Source of the DNA: Arcicella sp040387735
Lineage (GTDB): Bacteria > Bacteroidota > Bacteroidia > Cytophagales > Spirosomataceae
NCBI GenBank assembly: GCA_040387735.1
Contig: JAZKDE010000002.1
Location: 122,909 to 186,908, forward strand
DNA length: 64,000 nucleotides
Direction: 5' to 3'
Position numbers and translations under genes: made by a program. Shown in pieces: positions 17,826-26,552 of the stretch. Under the pieces are notes generated by a model. That model was not told the DNA's origin. It was given only the letters and a program-made list of their open reading frames with translations, and did no database searches. How positions within the stretch are numbered: the first letter of the stretch is position 1; each line of letters begins with the position of its first letter.

Positions 17826-19976
17826 ACTTAAAGCTGGTAAATTAATAATTATCGCTTTTTCGGGTTCGTTTTTAATGTCAATTGTGGCTTTGTCACCAAA
17901 AACAATTTGTAATTTTTCTTTGATGCTTCGCAAACCAAAACCTCCGCCGAGGGCTTCACCAAAATCAGGGCCATTGTCGTGAATTTTGATAAAAATGGTA
18001 TCCGTCAATTGTTTGATTTCTATCGTAATTTCTCCCGCATGAGCAATTTTTGCGATACCATGTTTAATCGCATTTTCTACCAAAGGTTGTAATAAAAACC
18101 TTGGAATTTTACGGTCTAAAACTACTTCATCACAGTCGATTGAATACGTGAGTCGTTTCCCAAATCTTACTTGTTCAATTGCCAAATAAGCCTTAATTAC
18201 TTCCAATTCGTCGGCAAAAGTGTGGAAGTTTTCATCAGTTCTGCCCGTTGTATATCGAAATAATTTAGAAAGCTGAATCGTCATTTCTTCGGCTTTATCG
18301 GGTTTATCGTGAATTAAACCTGCAATACTATTCAAGGAATTGTACAAAAAATGTGGATTAATTCGAGCTTCTAAAGCATCCAATTGTGCTTTGGATTTTA
18401 GCTTTTCCAGATTTAGTAATTGGTATTCTTGTTCCGACATTTTTCGGGTAATACTACTTGTCCGTTGCCAATAAAAAAAGTACGCACAACTCACAATCAT
18501 CGGCACAAATCCGTACAAGAAATTATAGTTATTTTGGTCTTTTGTCCATAAAGTTTTATCAATTTGACTCCAATACAAAACGACCATAATCTTCTGAAAA
18601 ATAACAGCGTAAATTGAAGTCATACCAATTAATGTGAGGTATTTGGATACGTTTGACTGTATTTTGTATTCGTAAAAATGAATAAAAATATACACTGTAA
18701 CCAAAGCCCCAATACTATTATTGATGTTCGTGTAAAAAACGCCTTTGTAAATTGAAGACAAAATACTCTTAGGATTGACAAATTCGAGGGTAAAATAAAT
18801 AACGCCACTCAAGCCGTAAACCATTAATAAACAGAAGAGTAGAGCAAAAAACAATTCATTGAGATTCTGCAAAAACGGTTTTGAATTTGAAGCAGGAATA
18901 GCCTTTTTTGTTTGCGGATTAAACTCATTTTTAGGAGGTTGAGTGTAATTTTCGTAAGGCTGACTACTCGCAACGGGGTTTTCCATTTTGGTTGCAGGCA
19001 AGGTTGTATTCTCAATATTCACCTTACCACCACTCGTTCTGATAGTTACATTTACCCCGCCACCGTTGAGTTTCCCTCTGATTTGTCTTCGATTAATTTC
19101 ACCCTGAAAATTCTGAAAAGATGGGTGATAAATTTTATTAGCAGATACCTCTAAATCTATCGGAATATCGAGTGGCATGGCAACTTTTATATTTCCGCCT
19201 GCGGTATCAAACCAAGCGTATTGATTAACAGAGGGCATATCTGCCGTGATATTCCCGCCTTTGGTGCTGGCTCCAATATTACCATTTACGTTGTTTAGTC
19301 GAATATTTCCACCCAAAGTGCTACATTCAAATGCTCCAAAAATATCCGCCACTTCAATATTTCCTCCCCAAGTATCGGAACGCACTTTTCCTTTGTGATT
19401 TTGGATAAAAATGTTTCCGCCTTTGGTATCTACGTTGATTTCACCTTGGTTTTCCTTGACAAAAATCTTCCCTCCCATCGTTTTAACCACGATTTGCCCT
19501 TCCGAATTATACACTTCAATTTTCCCACCCATTGTTCTTCCGTGCAAATATCCCGATGAATTTTGCAGTAATAAATCGCCTCCCCACGTATTAAAAGTAT
19601 GATTTCCTTTTAAGTTTTGAATGGAAATATTTCCTCCGTAAGTTTTTGAAATGGAGTGAACCGAAGAAGGTAAATAGATTCTGAAAGATATTTTAGGGAA
19701 TTGTAACCAAGTGGAAATATCCCAAAAATCGGGTTTCGCATTGACAATCAAGTTACCGTTGGCAATATTCATGCTAACATATTGAGTATCTGCATTTAGT
19801 ACAGGTTCGCTAAAAATAAAGAAGGTAAAAATGCTCCTGACCGAAATAAAAACCTCTACTTTGACGGTATTTTCATCATGCCCGACGAGTTCAATATTAC
19901 CCGAGAAAGTATGCAGTTGAAGCGTGGAGAAATCTTCAACTGTAAAACTTTTAGAAATGGTTGGCATTTGATTCAT
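17814..19976 (-). CDS. LytS-type sensor histidine kinase with N-terminal DUF4097-like beta-helix domain
   Basis: 720 residues. Residues 1-325 form a DUF4097-like repeat domain: Thr-x-Gly-Gly starts at 112, 130, 148, 166, 184, 202, 220 and 238, an exact 18-residue period, with later copies at 258 and 314. A Pro/Asn-rich linker (325-368) and about four membrane helices (370-400, 418-437, 446-468, 484-503) follow. The kinase core (His_kinase family) has NPHFLYNSLN with His542, N-box LVENAIKHG and G-boxes DNGPDFG and GGGFGLRSI. There is no signal peptide, so with four helices both ends should be cytoplasmic. It is the probable phosphodonor of the next gene. Confidence 0.93.
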   Translation of the reverse strand: MNQMPTISKSFTVEDFSTLQLHTFSGNIELVGHDENTVKVEVFISVRSIFTFFIFSEPVLNADTQYVSMNIANGNLIVNAKPDFWDISTWLQFPKISFRIYLPSSVHSISKTYGGNISIQNLKGNHTFNTWGGDLLLQNSSGYLHGRTMGGKIEVYNSEGQIVVKTMGGKIFVKENQGEINVDTKGGNIFIQNHKGKVRSDTWGGNIEVADIFGAFECSTLGGNIRLNNVNGNIGASTKGGNITADMPSVNQYAWFDTAGGNIKVAMPLDIPIDLEVSANKIYHPSFQNFQGEINRRQIRGKLNGGGVNVTIRTSGGKVNIENTTLPATKMENPVASSQPYENYTQPPKNEFNPQTKKAIPASNSKPFLQNLNELFFALLFCLLMVYGLSGVIYFTLEFVNPKSILSSIYKGVFYTNINNSIGALVTVYIFIHFYEYKIQSNVSKYLTLIGMTSIYAVIFQKIMVVLYWSQIDKTLWTKDQNNYNFLYGFVPMIVSCAYFFYWQRTSSITRKMSEQEYQLLNLEKLKSKAQLDALEARINPHFLYNSLNSIAGLIHDKPDKAEEMTIQLSKLFRYTTGRTDENFHTFADELEVIKAYLAIEQVRFGKRLTYSIDCDEVVLDRKIPRFLLQPLVENAIKHGIAKIAHAGEITIEIKQLTDTIFIKIHDNGPDFGEALGGGFGLRSIKEKLQIVFGDKATIDIKNEPEKAIIINLPALSNGQ

Positions 19977-19977
19977 T

Positions 19978-20616
19978 TTAGATTTGAGAAAGCATCCATT
20001 TAGCGACAGTTTCGCCCCAATTTGGGTGAATATTTGATACTGGTTTAAATTTAGCGAATTGTTCTAAGGCTTTTTCAAAAACGGGTTTTGATTTTTCCTT
20101 TCCACCTCCGTAAGCCTCAGGCGTATAGAAAATACCTTGTGCTACCAAAAGGGCAATTCTCGGATTTTCTTCGTTTATCTTCTTGGCTGAGTTCAAGGCT
20201 TTTTCAACTTTCCCTCCGTATTTCATCCAACGGTCTTGTGGACTTACCGCCATTCTCGCACTGGCTAAATTGGCTCTCAAAATCTCAACTTCTTCGTTGT
20301 CTTTGACCAATTTATCGGCATTTTCGAGGAAAGAATCCGCTTTGTCGAGAAGCATATCTTTTTTACCTCCGTCTTGTTCAACGTAAGAATCCATCAAATA
20401 ACAATATGCGACCCAATAATTTGGCAAAAACTCAGTTTTCTCGGTAGCCGCAATTCTCTCGATTTTATTGGCTAAGGGTTGCAAAGGCATGCCAAATTGA
20501 GTTGTTTGAATCTCATAGACTAAGCCTTCCATTGCTTTAGTATAAGCAGGATTTTGAGCTTGAGATTTTAAAAAAATAAAGCTAAACATGATGATTGAAA
20601 ATATGATACGTTTCAT
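19978..20616 (-). CDS. Periplasmic TPR-like protein
   Basis: 212 residues with a signal peptide (hydrophobic 4-18, cleavage near SQAQ). The rest is helical with alternating small/aromatic positions like degenerate tetratricopeptide repeats (ANKIERIAATEK, LLDKADSFLENADKLV, AKKINEENPRIALLVAQ), and a YGGGKEKSKPVFEKAL segment typical of this Bacteroidota family. An ATG 24 bp further upstream would add MATKRIKT before the signal; I prefer the internal ATG. It ends one base before the kinase start, and probably works with the receptor or kinase beside it. Confidence 0.82.
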   Translation of the reverse strand: MKRIIFSIIMFSFIFLKSQAQNPAYTKAMEGLVYEIQTTQFGMPLQPLANKIERIAATEKTEFLPNYWVAYCYLMDSYVEQDGGKKDMLLDKADSFLENADKLVKDNEEVEILRANLASARMAVSPQDRWMKYGGKVEKALNSAKKINEENPRIALLVAQGIFYTPEAYGGGKEKSKPVFEKALEQFAKFKPVSNIHPNWGETVAKWMLSQI

Positions 20617-20660
20617 TGTTTTGATGCGTTTCGTCGCCACGATTGAGTGATTATTGTATC

Positions 20661-20677
20661 ACGGGAATCTTTCCCGT
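20661..20677. repeat. ACGGGAA palindrome
   Basis: ACGGGAA-TCT-TTCCCGT, perfect 7-bp arms. It has the same architecture as the ACAGGAA palindrome at 12325-12341, with paired changes in both arms, between the TonB receptor and TPR genes. Confidence 0.65.
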
Positions 20678-20702
20678 AAGTTGAATATTTAAAAAGGAAT
20701 AC

Positions 20703-22865
20703 TTAAAAATCAAGATTGGCTTCTTTGGGTTTACGGTCAAGTTTTCCAATGCTCCACGATACGCCAAAGAAGAAAGTTCGGTAAGCGATTGGTGTAACGT
20801 CAAAGCGTTGTTTGCCGTCGGATGAGTAGCGATAACCAAACATATTTTTACGGCCCAATACATTATCAACCGAGACATAATAAACTAAAAAGTGGTTTTT
20901 CACTTGCTTGATATAACTGGTTGAAAAACTAAGATTTTGGTATGAAGTAGTCATTTCTGGGTTTCTTAAATCACTGCCAAAATCATAAATCGGGCGACCA
21001 GACGTGTAGGTATATGTAACACCCGCATTAACACCAATCTTTGGAAAAAACTGCTTATAAACTGCACTGAAATTATGTTTAGTCGCAAAAGAAGGCATGA
21101 CTTCGAGTGAATAATTTCGGAATTTACGCTCAGTGTCCAAATACGAGTAAGTCAACCAAACATCTGCATTTTTAATAGATTTTTTATCTCTGAAAAACAC
21201 ATCAAAACCATTGGCATAACCCTTACCCGAATTATCCAAAGTTCCCGTTGGAAAACGATACGGATTTGGGTCAAAATAAGTTGTATTTTCATAAACCAAG
21301 GAACTATATTTTTTCGCAAAAGCCTCAATTCTAAATGTACGGTCATTTTTGATTCGCTGATAATTCAAAATCAGGTGGCCGGCAATTTCAAAATCAAGTT
21401 TTTGGTTGAGGTATAAATAGTTCTTTTCGGGCGTTTGATAAAATCGTCCTGCTGCCAACGAAACCTGCGAATATTGTCCTGTTTTTTGAGCTAATGATAT
21501 TCTGGGAGCGATATTGGAACGGTCAATTACACTCGTGTATTCAGCTCGTAAACCCAATCTAACTGCCAATCTCGAAGAAGCATAAAACTCCGTTTCTGCA
21601 AAAGCGGCTGAATAATTATCTTGCAAACTCAAATTATATTGGTTATAAATATTGGTCAAATTAATAGCGTGATGTTCTGCCCCGACACTCAAAGTATTGC
21701 TTTTTTCACTTCCAAAAAGTCGGTTCAATACTACTCTTCCTTGCGTGCGTTCATCGGTTCTATCGCCTTTATCGTTGCCAATATTTATCAAATCTTTGTT
21801 GAAACTATAAGAAAAGCCCGAAAGCAAAACCCAGTTTCCATCGTCGTAAGTCACTCGGTACGAAGCATTTGCAAAAACATTCGTATTTTTCAAAGAAAAC
21901 AAATATGTTTCCCCAACTTTATCGTATGAATTAAAGCGAATTCCTGAACGGTTATCAGAATACGTTCCATAGATTTTCAAGGTGCTATTTTTTGTCAAGT
22001 TTTCATTAATTGTCAATGACGTTCCAACTGCTTCTGGTACTTTCTCAAAATTTATATTGGTTTTAATCAATCCTAAAAATGGCGATAAATTTGAGTAATA
22101 CAGCGTTCCACTTATCCAACCTTTGTGAGTGTAAGTCGTTGAAAGTCCCGCCATGTTGGCATTAAAATTCAAACTGCTCGACTCGCTGATTTTATCTTGG
22201 GTTTGCAACAACAAAACCGACGAAAGTGCCTGCCCGTACTGTGCCGAATATCCGCCCGTGCTAAAAGCAGTTCCTTTGAACATAAATGGACTAAATCTGC
22301 CCCGTTGCGGAACATCAGGCGTGCTACTAAAAAATGGATTTTGGACAATCATGCCGTCAATTACCGTTTTGGTTTCGTTGGCAGAACCACCCCGAACAAA
22401 AAGTCCTTCTTGTTCTCCAACTCGGTTTGAACCTGGCAAAAACTGCATTACCGCTGTTATATCTGCTCCGCCGCCAGCGGTCGTAACAATGTCCATTGGC
22501 TTGAGCATCACCATTTTTTTCTCATCCGAAGCCTCAAAAGTTCCAGCCGTTACGGTTACAGCATTGAGCGAGTTAAAGGATTCTTCAAGAATAAAATCCA
22601 CTTGATTTTCACCAGATTTTAGTGTGACTTTACGTTTTTCGGGTTTGTAGCCAATCATGGAAACCGAAATTATCTTTTCGCCTTTTTCGTCAGTTTTAAA
22701 AGTGTAAATACCATTTCCGTCGGCTGAAGCACCGTCGTAAGAACCTTCAATTTGTACATTTGCCCCTGCGAAGGTTTCTCCTTTTTTATCTGTGACTTTG
22801 CCTTTTACGGTCGTTTGGGCGTATCCAAAAATTGGTAATAAAAAGAAGAGTAATAAATTTTTCAT
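20703..22865 (-). CDS. TonB-dependent outer-membrane receptor
   Basis: 720 residues. Signal peptide (ends near GYAQ), a carboxypeptidase-regulatory-like beta-sandwich (about 18-105: GKVTDKKGETFAGANVQIEG, ISVSMIGYKPEKRKV), a plug domain (VTAGTFEASDEKK, VMQFLPGSNRVGEQEGLFVRGGS, VIDGMIV) and a C-terminal beta-barrel. It imports an unknown ligand using TonB energy. No SusD partner follows, so it is not a classical polysaccharide-utilisation pair. First gene of a block with the TPR protein, kinase, regulator and acyltransferase. Confidence 0.93.
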   Translation of the reverse strand: MKNLLLFFLLPIFGYAQTTVKGKVTDKKGETFAGANVQIEGSYDGASADGNGIYTFKTDEKGEKIISVSMIGYKPEKRKVTLKSGENQVDFILEESFNSLNAVTVTAGTFEASDEKKMVMLKPMDIVTTAGGGADITAVMQFLPGSNRVGEQEGLFVRGGSANETKTVIDGMIVQNPFFSSTPDVPQRGRFSPFMFKGTAFSTGGYSAQYGQALSSVLLLQTQDKISESSSLNFNANMAGLSTTYTHKGWISGTLYYSNLSPFLGLIKTNINFEKVPEAVGTSLTINENLTKNSTLKIYGTYSDNRSGIRFNSYDKVGETYLFSLKNTNVFANASYRVTYDDGNWVLLSGFSYSFNKDLINIGNDKGDRTDERTQGRVVLNRLFGSEKSNTLSVGAEHHAINLTNIYNQYNLSLQDNYSAAFAETEFYASSRLAVRLGLRAEYTSVIDRSNIAPRISLAQKTGQYSQVSLAAGRFYQTPEKNYLYLNQKLDFEIAGHLILNYQRIKNDRTFRIEAFAKKYSSLVYENTTYFDPNPYRFPTGTLDNSGKGYANGFDVFFRDKKSIKNADVWLTYSYLDTERKFRNYSLEVMPSFATKHNFSAVYKQFFPKIGVNAGVTYTYTSGRPIYDFGSDLRNPEMTTSYQNLSFSTSYIKQVKNHFLVYYVSVDNVLGRKNMFGYRYSSDGKQRFDVTPIAYRTFFFGVSWSIGKLDRKPKEANLDF

Positions 22866-22895
22866 CTTGTGTTTGTCTTGAATTATAGCTCAAAA

Positions 22896-22903
22896 CAAAC
22901 ATA
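22896..22903 (-). promoter_or_regulatory. Probable -7 element of the TonB receptor operon
   Basis: Reads TATGTTTG on the minus strand (TAnnTTTG consensus), 30 bp before the start codon. No clear -33 element, so support is partial. Confidence 0.4.
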
Positions 22904-22993
22904 AAGAGGCACTTTTAGAAAGGAGTTTCCGACAGAATGAGGTTTTGGTAGGATAGAATTTGTTTTTGGAGGGATAAATTTTTCGGATAAATC

Positions 22994-23036
22994 AATTAAC
23001 CGCTGACAGAATTTTCAATCGCCGTCAGGGTTAGGT
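22994..23036. repeat. ATTAACCGCTGAC repeat, copy 1
   Basis: AACCgCTGAC and GTCAGGGTT arms around an 18-nt middle, downstream of the GlxA-like gene on the minus strand; a possible weak terminator. The same word ATTAACCGCTGAC occurs at 54023-54035 in a different spacer. Confidence 0.5.
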
Positions 23037-23041
23037 TATCC

Positions 23042-24013
23042 TTAAACACCTTTATTATACTTATTCCGATATTCAATCGGTGTCATTCCTGTAACTTTTT
23101 TGAAAATATCTCTGAACGCCTTCGTATCCGTATATCCTACATCAAACATGACTTCGTTGATATTTTTTCGGCTACTTTCAAAACTTCTTTTGGCGGCTTC
23201 AATTTTTACTCTTTGCGTGTATTCTACGACGGTATTATTGGTGGCTTTCTTAAATCTGCGTTCAAAACTTCTGCGTCCAATGGCAAATTTTTCGGCTAAT
23301 TGTTCTACCGTAATTTTATCTTGAAAATGCTCTTCGATAAATTCTTGGGCTTTCTTGATTTCTTCGTCTTTATGGTCTTTTTGACCTTGAAACATCATAA
23401 ATGAAGATTGACTGTCTCGGTCAATATCAATAGCAAAATATTTTGCCGCCAAAATTGCCGTATTTCGGTCGGTATATTTCTCGACTAAATGCAACAATAA
23501 ATTCCAGTAAGAATTGGCTCCTCCACTCGAATAAATGCCTTGGTCTTCGGTAATAATACTTCCATCAACCAATTCCACTTCGGGAAACATCGCTCTAAAT
23601 TCATTCCCAGAATTCCAATGTGTGGAGCATTTTTTGCCGTTCAATAAACCCGTTGAAGCCAATAAAAATGCCCCAATGCAAAGTGAAGCCACTTCCGCTC
23701 CGTTTTTATGTTGTTCCACAATCCAAGGAATTAGCTCTTTATTCATTTCAATTGCAATTGGCAAATCTCCACTCAAGGCAGGAATGAAAATCAAATCGGT
23801 CTTTTGTACTTCGCTTAAAAGTTTATCTGCATGAACAGAAAATAAACTATTCCCTAACTTGATGTCTTTGGAGTTTGCAACCAATTCTACGTCAAACAAA
23901 GCGGGTTTTCCCGATACTTGCAAAAACTGGTTCACCGCCTTAAACATATAATTCGGGTCAGCAACAGCCTCAATTACAGCCGTTTCTGGCACTAAAATAG
24001 AGATATGTTTCAT
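23042..24013 (-). CDS. GlxA-like transcriptional regulator (DJ-1/PfpI + AraC HTH)
   Basis: 323 residues. Residues 1-185 form a DJ-1/PfpI-like class I amidotransferase domain with the Cys in VASLCIGAFLLASTG followed by HWN, and the C-terminal ~100 residues are an AraC HTH pair (ITVEQLAEKFAIGRRSFERRF; FDVGYTDTKAFRDIFKK). Such regulators sense small metabolites. It is divergent from the START/VOC gene run and may control it (inference from position). Confidence 0.93.
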   Translation of the reverse strand: MKHISILVPETAVIEAVADPNYMFKAVNQFLQVSGKPALFDVELVANSKDIKLGNSLFSVHADKLLSEVQKTDLIFIPALSGDLPIAIEMNKELIPWIVEQHKNGAEVASLCIGAFLLASTGLLNGKKCSTHWNSGNEFRAMFPEVELVDGSIITEDQGIYSSGGANSYWNLLLHLVEKYTDRNTAILAAKYFAIDIDRDSQSSFMMFQGQKDHKDEEIKKAQEFIEEHFQDKITVEQLAEKFAIGRRSFERRFKKATNNTVVEYTQRVKIEAAKRSFESSRKNINEVMFDVGYTDTKAFRDIFKKVTGMTPIEYRNKYNKGV

Positions 24014-24137
24014 GTTAAAAATGATTTTAAAATATATTTTACAAATATTAAAGGCTTATTTTACAGAACAAAGAGCCTGTCGTGATTAGCCCCCAATGTT
24101 GTCGTTTTTACACCATAAATAAACGAATAATTCCTTA

Positions 24138-24145
24138 TAATTTTG
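24138..24145 (+). promoter_or_regulatory. -7 promoter element of the START/VOC gene run
   Basis: TAATTTTG, matching TAnnTTTG, 29 bp before the ATG at 24175. It supports that start over an upstream in-frame ATG at 24082, which would place the promoter inside the gene. No good -33 element. Confidence 0.45.
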
Positions 24146-24174
24146 TAAGGTTAATCAAATCGAAAACTAAGAAA

Positions 24175-24591
24175 ATGGAAAAAATAATCATCTCTGTTGA
24201 ATCTACTATCAATGCTCCTCTAACAACCGTTTGGGATTGTTGGACAAACCCCGAACATATTAAAGGTTGGACTTTTGCTTCCGACGATTGGCATTCACCT
24301 ATCGCCACCAATGATTTACAAACAGGCAGAAAATTCCTGACCCGCATGGAAGCAAAAGATGGTAGTTTTGGCTTTGATTTTGAAGGTACATATACTTTGG
24401 TTGAACCATTGAAAAAAATTGAATATGTATTGGCGGATGAACGTGAAGTAAAAATTGCGTTTATCGACGAAGGCAATTCTATAAAGGTGATTGAAAGTTT
24501 CAATCCAGAAAATGAAAACCCAATCGAGTTACAACAAGGCGGTTGGCAGGCAATTTTGAATAATTTTAAGAAATACGTTGAATCAAAATAA
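24175..24591 (+). CDS. SRPBCC (AHSA1-type START) domain protein
   Basis: 138 residues with the AHSA1/START pattern: ISVESTINAPLTTVWDCWTNPEHIKGW, then SDDWHSPIATNDLQTGRKFLTRMEAKDG, FEGTYTLVEPLKKIEY and a C-terminal helix GGWQAILNNFKKYVES. The fold makes a hydrophobic ligand pocket or a co-chaperone-like surface; no specific role can be assigned. It is first of a run of small same-strand genes, 9 bp before the next. Confidence 0.9.
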   Translation: MEKIIISVESTINAPLTTVWDCWTNPEHIKGWTFASDDWHSPIATNDLQTGRKFLTRMEAKDGSFGFDFEGTYTLVEPLKKIEYVLADEREVKIAFIDEGNSIKVIESFNPENENPIELQQGGWQAILNNFKKYVESK

Positions 24592-24600
24592 AACAATATC

Positions 24601-25425
24601 ATGACAAATCAAATTTACCCTTGCCTTTGGTTCGACGGACAAGCCAAAGCTGCTGCCGATTTTTATTGTTCAATTTTCAAGAATTCAAAAGTTACGATGG
24701 CTTCACCAATGGTGGTCAATTTTGAATTAGACGGAAAGAAATTTATGGGCTTGAATGGAGGTCCAATGTTTAAATTTACCCCTGCTATTTCTATTTTTGC
24801 CACTTTTGAAACCAACGAAGAAACCAACGAAGTTTGGGACAAACTTTTTGAAGGCGGAAAAGCATTAATGCCCATCGGCAAATACGATTGGAGTGAACAA
24901 TACGGTTGGCTACAAGATAAATTTGGTTTGACTTGGCAAATTAGCGTTGTCAATCCATCGGCAACGCCACAAATTAAGCCTTCGATGTTATTTGTCAATG
25001 AAAAATTTGGCAAAGCACAAGAAGCGATTAATCTCTACACTTCGGTGTTTGAAGATTCTGCCATTGATTTTTTAGTGCCTTATCCAGAAACGAGCAATAT
25101 TATGTATTCTGAATTTAACCTCAAAAAACATGATTTTATTGCGATGGATGGGCCAGGGAAACACGAATACACCTTCAACGAAGCATTTTCAATAGTGGTA
25201 GATTGTCAAAATCAGGAAGAAATTGATAATTATTGGAATCAATTAACAAGCGATGGCGGTCAGGAAAGTCAATGCGGTTGGTTGAAAGATAAATTTGGGG
25301 TTTCGTGGCAAATTATTCCCACCATTATTGGCTCGTTAATGAGCGACCCCGCCAAAGGGCAAAGGGTTATGCAGCAAATCATGCAAATGAAAAAAATGGA
25401 TATTGAAAAACTCATAAATGCTTAA
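24601..25425 (+). CDS. Tandem VOC-family (PhnB/3-demethylubiquinone-like) protein
   Basis: 274 residues made of two PhnB-like glyoxalase-fold repeats. Repeat 1 runs from IYPCLWFDGQAKAAADFY to YGWLQDKFGLTWQI (about 4-120). Repeat 2 runs from IKPSMLFVNEKFGKAQEAINLY to CGWLKDKFGVSWQI (about 127-240). The paired endings show internal duplication. VOC proteins bind metals or drugs; PhnB types often lack enzymatic assignment. Stop and next start are 2 bp apart, indicating cotranscription. Confidence 0.9.
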   Translation: MTNQIYPCLWFDGQAKAAADFYCSIFKNSKVTMASPMVVNFELDGKKFMGLNGGPMFKFTPAISIFATFETNEETNEVWDKLFEGGKALMPIGKYDWSEQYGWLQDKFGLTWQISVVNPSATPQIKPSMLFVNEKFGKAQEAINLYTSVFEDSAIDFLVPYPETSNIMYSEFNLKKHDFIAMDGPGKHEYTFNEAFSIVVDCQNQEEIDNYWNQLTSDGGQESQCGWLKDKFGVSWQIIPTIIGSLMSDPAKGQRVMQQIMQMKKMDIEKLINA

Positions 25426-25427
25426 CC

Positions 25428-25847
25428 ATGAAACAAATTCATTCATATTTAACCTTCAACGGAAATTGTCGGGAAGCAATGGCTTTCTATCAAGCTTGTT
25501 TAGGCGGAGAACTTTATTTACAAACTATTGGAGAATCGCCGATTGCCGATAAAATGCCTCCACAAATGAAGGATTGCATTTTACATTCAACGTTAAGAAA
25601 CAGTGCTTTTGTCATCATGGCATCGGATATGGTGGGCGACAAAGGACTGATTAAAGGCACGAATGTTTCATTGATGCTCAATTGCAGTAGCGAAGAGGAT
25701 ATTCAAAATACGTATCAAAGATTAGCTTCCGATGGACAAGCTACACACCCACTTGAACACACTTTTTGGGGTGCATTATTTGGTGGTTTAACCGATAAAT
25801 TTGGGGTTCAATGGTTATTAAATTTTGATAAAACACAACAACAATAA
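25428..25847 (+). CDS. VOC-family PhnB-like protein
   Basis: 139 residues, one PhnB-type glyoxalase-fold unit: SYLTFNGNCREAMAFYQACLGGELYLQTIGESP, FVIMASDMVGDKG, GALFGGLTDKFGVQWLLNF. Homologous to each half of the preceding gene, so three PhnB units sit in a row. Function unknown. Confidence 0.92.
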   Translation: MKQIHSYLTFNGNCREAMAFYQACLGGELYLQTIGESPIADKMPPQMKDCILHSTLRNSAFVIMASDMVGDKGLIKGTNVSLMLNCSSEEDIQNTYQRLASDGQATHPLEHTFWGALFGGLTDKFGVQWLLNFDKTQQQ

Positions 25848-25864
25848 ACCAACTAAAACAGATA

Positions 25865-25872
25865 TAATTTTG
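25865..25872 (+). promoter_or_regulatory. Possible -7 element before the small-protein genes
   Basis: TAATTTTG about 58 bp before the next start. A weak call: no -33 partner, and the genes may simply continue the upstream operon. Confidence 0.3.
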
Positions 25873-25930
25873 TCACGAATTTATTAATTTTCAGACTGTT
25901 TGCTAACTCTTTAAATTCAAATAAAGACCT

Positions 25931-26143
25931 ATGGTTGAAGTTTTCAAAACGAATGTTCAGAAAATAAATGAATCCAAGAAAATTATTTGGATACTTCTTG
26001 AGCATTTTCCTGAAAGCAAAATCAACTTCGATTTAAGCGATTGTGATAGAATTTTGAGGGTTGAAAGCGAGGTAACTTTTTCTGAAAAAGTAATCGAAAT
26101 ACTAACTTCAAACGGATATTTTGCCGAAATATTAACTTATTAA
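25931..26143 (+). CDS. Conserved small protein, function unknown
   Basis: 70 residues with an alternating beta-alpha-beta pattern (VEVFKTNV, helix IIWILLEHF, INFDLSDCDRILRVES, VIEILTSNGYFAEIL). It looks like a metallochaperone-like ferredoxin fold that lacks the CxxC site. I recall similar short proteins with INFDLxDCDRILR in Bacteroidota, always uncharacterised. It ends 11 bp before the DUF1801 gene. Confidence 0.7.
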   Translation: MVEVFKTNVQKINESKKIIWILLEHFPESKINFDLSDCDRILRVESEVTFSEKVIEILTSNGYFAEILTY

Positions 26144-26154
26144 GTTTATTGAAT

Positions 26155-26550
26155 ATGGATACAATAAAAGTCAATAACATCGATGAATATCTTTCTCTTC
26201 AATCCGAAAAAGTAAGGTTTGTTTTGGAAGAACTTCGACAAATAATTAGAGATACTGCACCCGAAGCCGAGGAAGTCATTAGCTACGGAATTCCTGCGTA
26301 TAAATACAAAGGAATGTTAGTGTATTTTGCGGCGTACAAAAAACATTGCAGTCTTTTTGGCGGAACTGGTGGACTAACCGAGCAAATGCAGGAGGAATTA
26401 AAAGATTATAAAACGTCGAAAGGAACGATTCAGTTTACTGTTGAAAAACCGCTTCCAAAAGAATTGGTAGAGAAAATTGTAAAAATCAGGATGAAGCAGA
26501 ATGAGGAAATGCAAATAGCGAAAAATCAGAAAAAATTAACCAAAAAATAA
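26155..26550 (+). CDS. DUF1801 / iron-chaperone-like protein
   Basis: 131 residues of the DUF1801 (YdhG/frataxin-like) family: IDEYLSLQSEKVRFVLEELR, APEAEEVISYGIPAYKYKGM, YFAAYKKHCSLFGG and a Lys-rich tail. Family members such as B. subtilis Fra are proposed intracellular iron chaperones. I use the ATG at 26155; a TTG at 26149 adds two residues. Ends 2 bp before the DoxX gene. Confidence 0.9.
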   Translation: MDTIKVNNIDEYLSLQSEKVRFVLEELRQIIRDTAPEAEEVISYGIPAYKYKGMLVYFAAYKKHCSLFGGTGGLTEQMQEELKDYKTSKGTIQFTVEKPLPKELVEKIVKIRMKQNEEMQIAKNQKKLTKK

Positions 26551-26552
26551 CC

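Noticed and set aside
22153..22605. 150-codon plus-strand frame within the TonB receptor gene
   Set aside because: Antisense shadow of the plug/barrel coding region.
24135..24602. 155-codon minus-strand frame over the START-domain gene
   Set aside because: Antisense shadow of a recognisable START protein.
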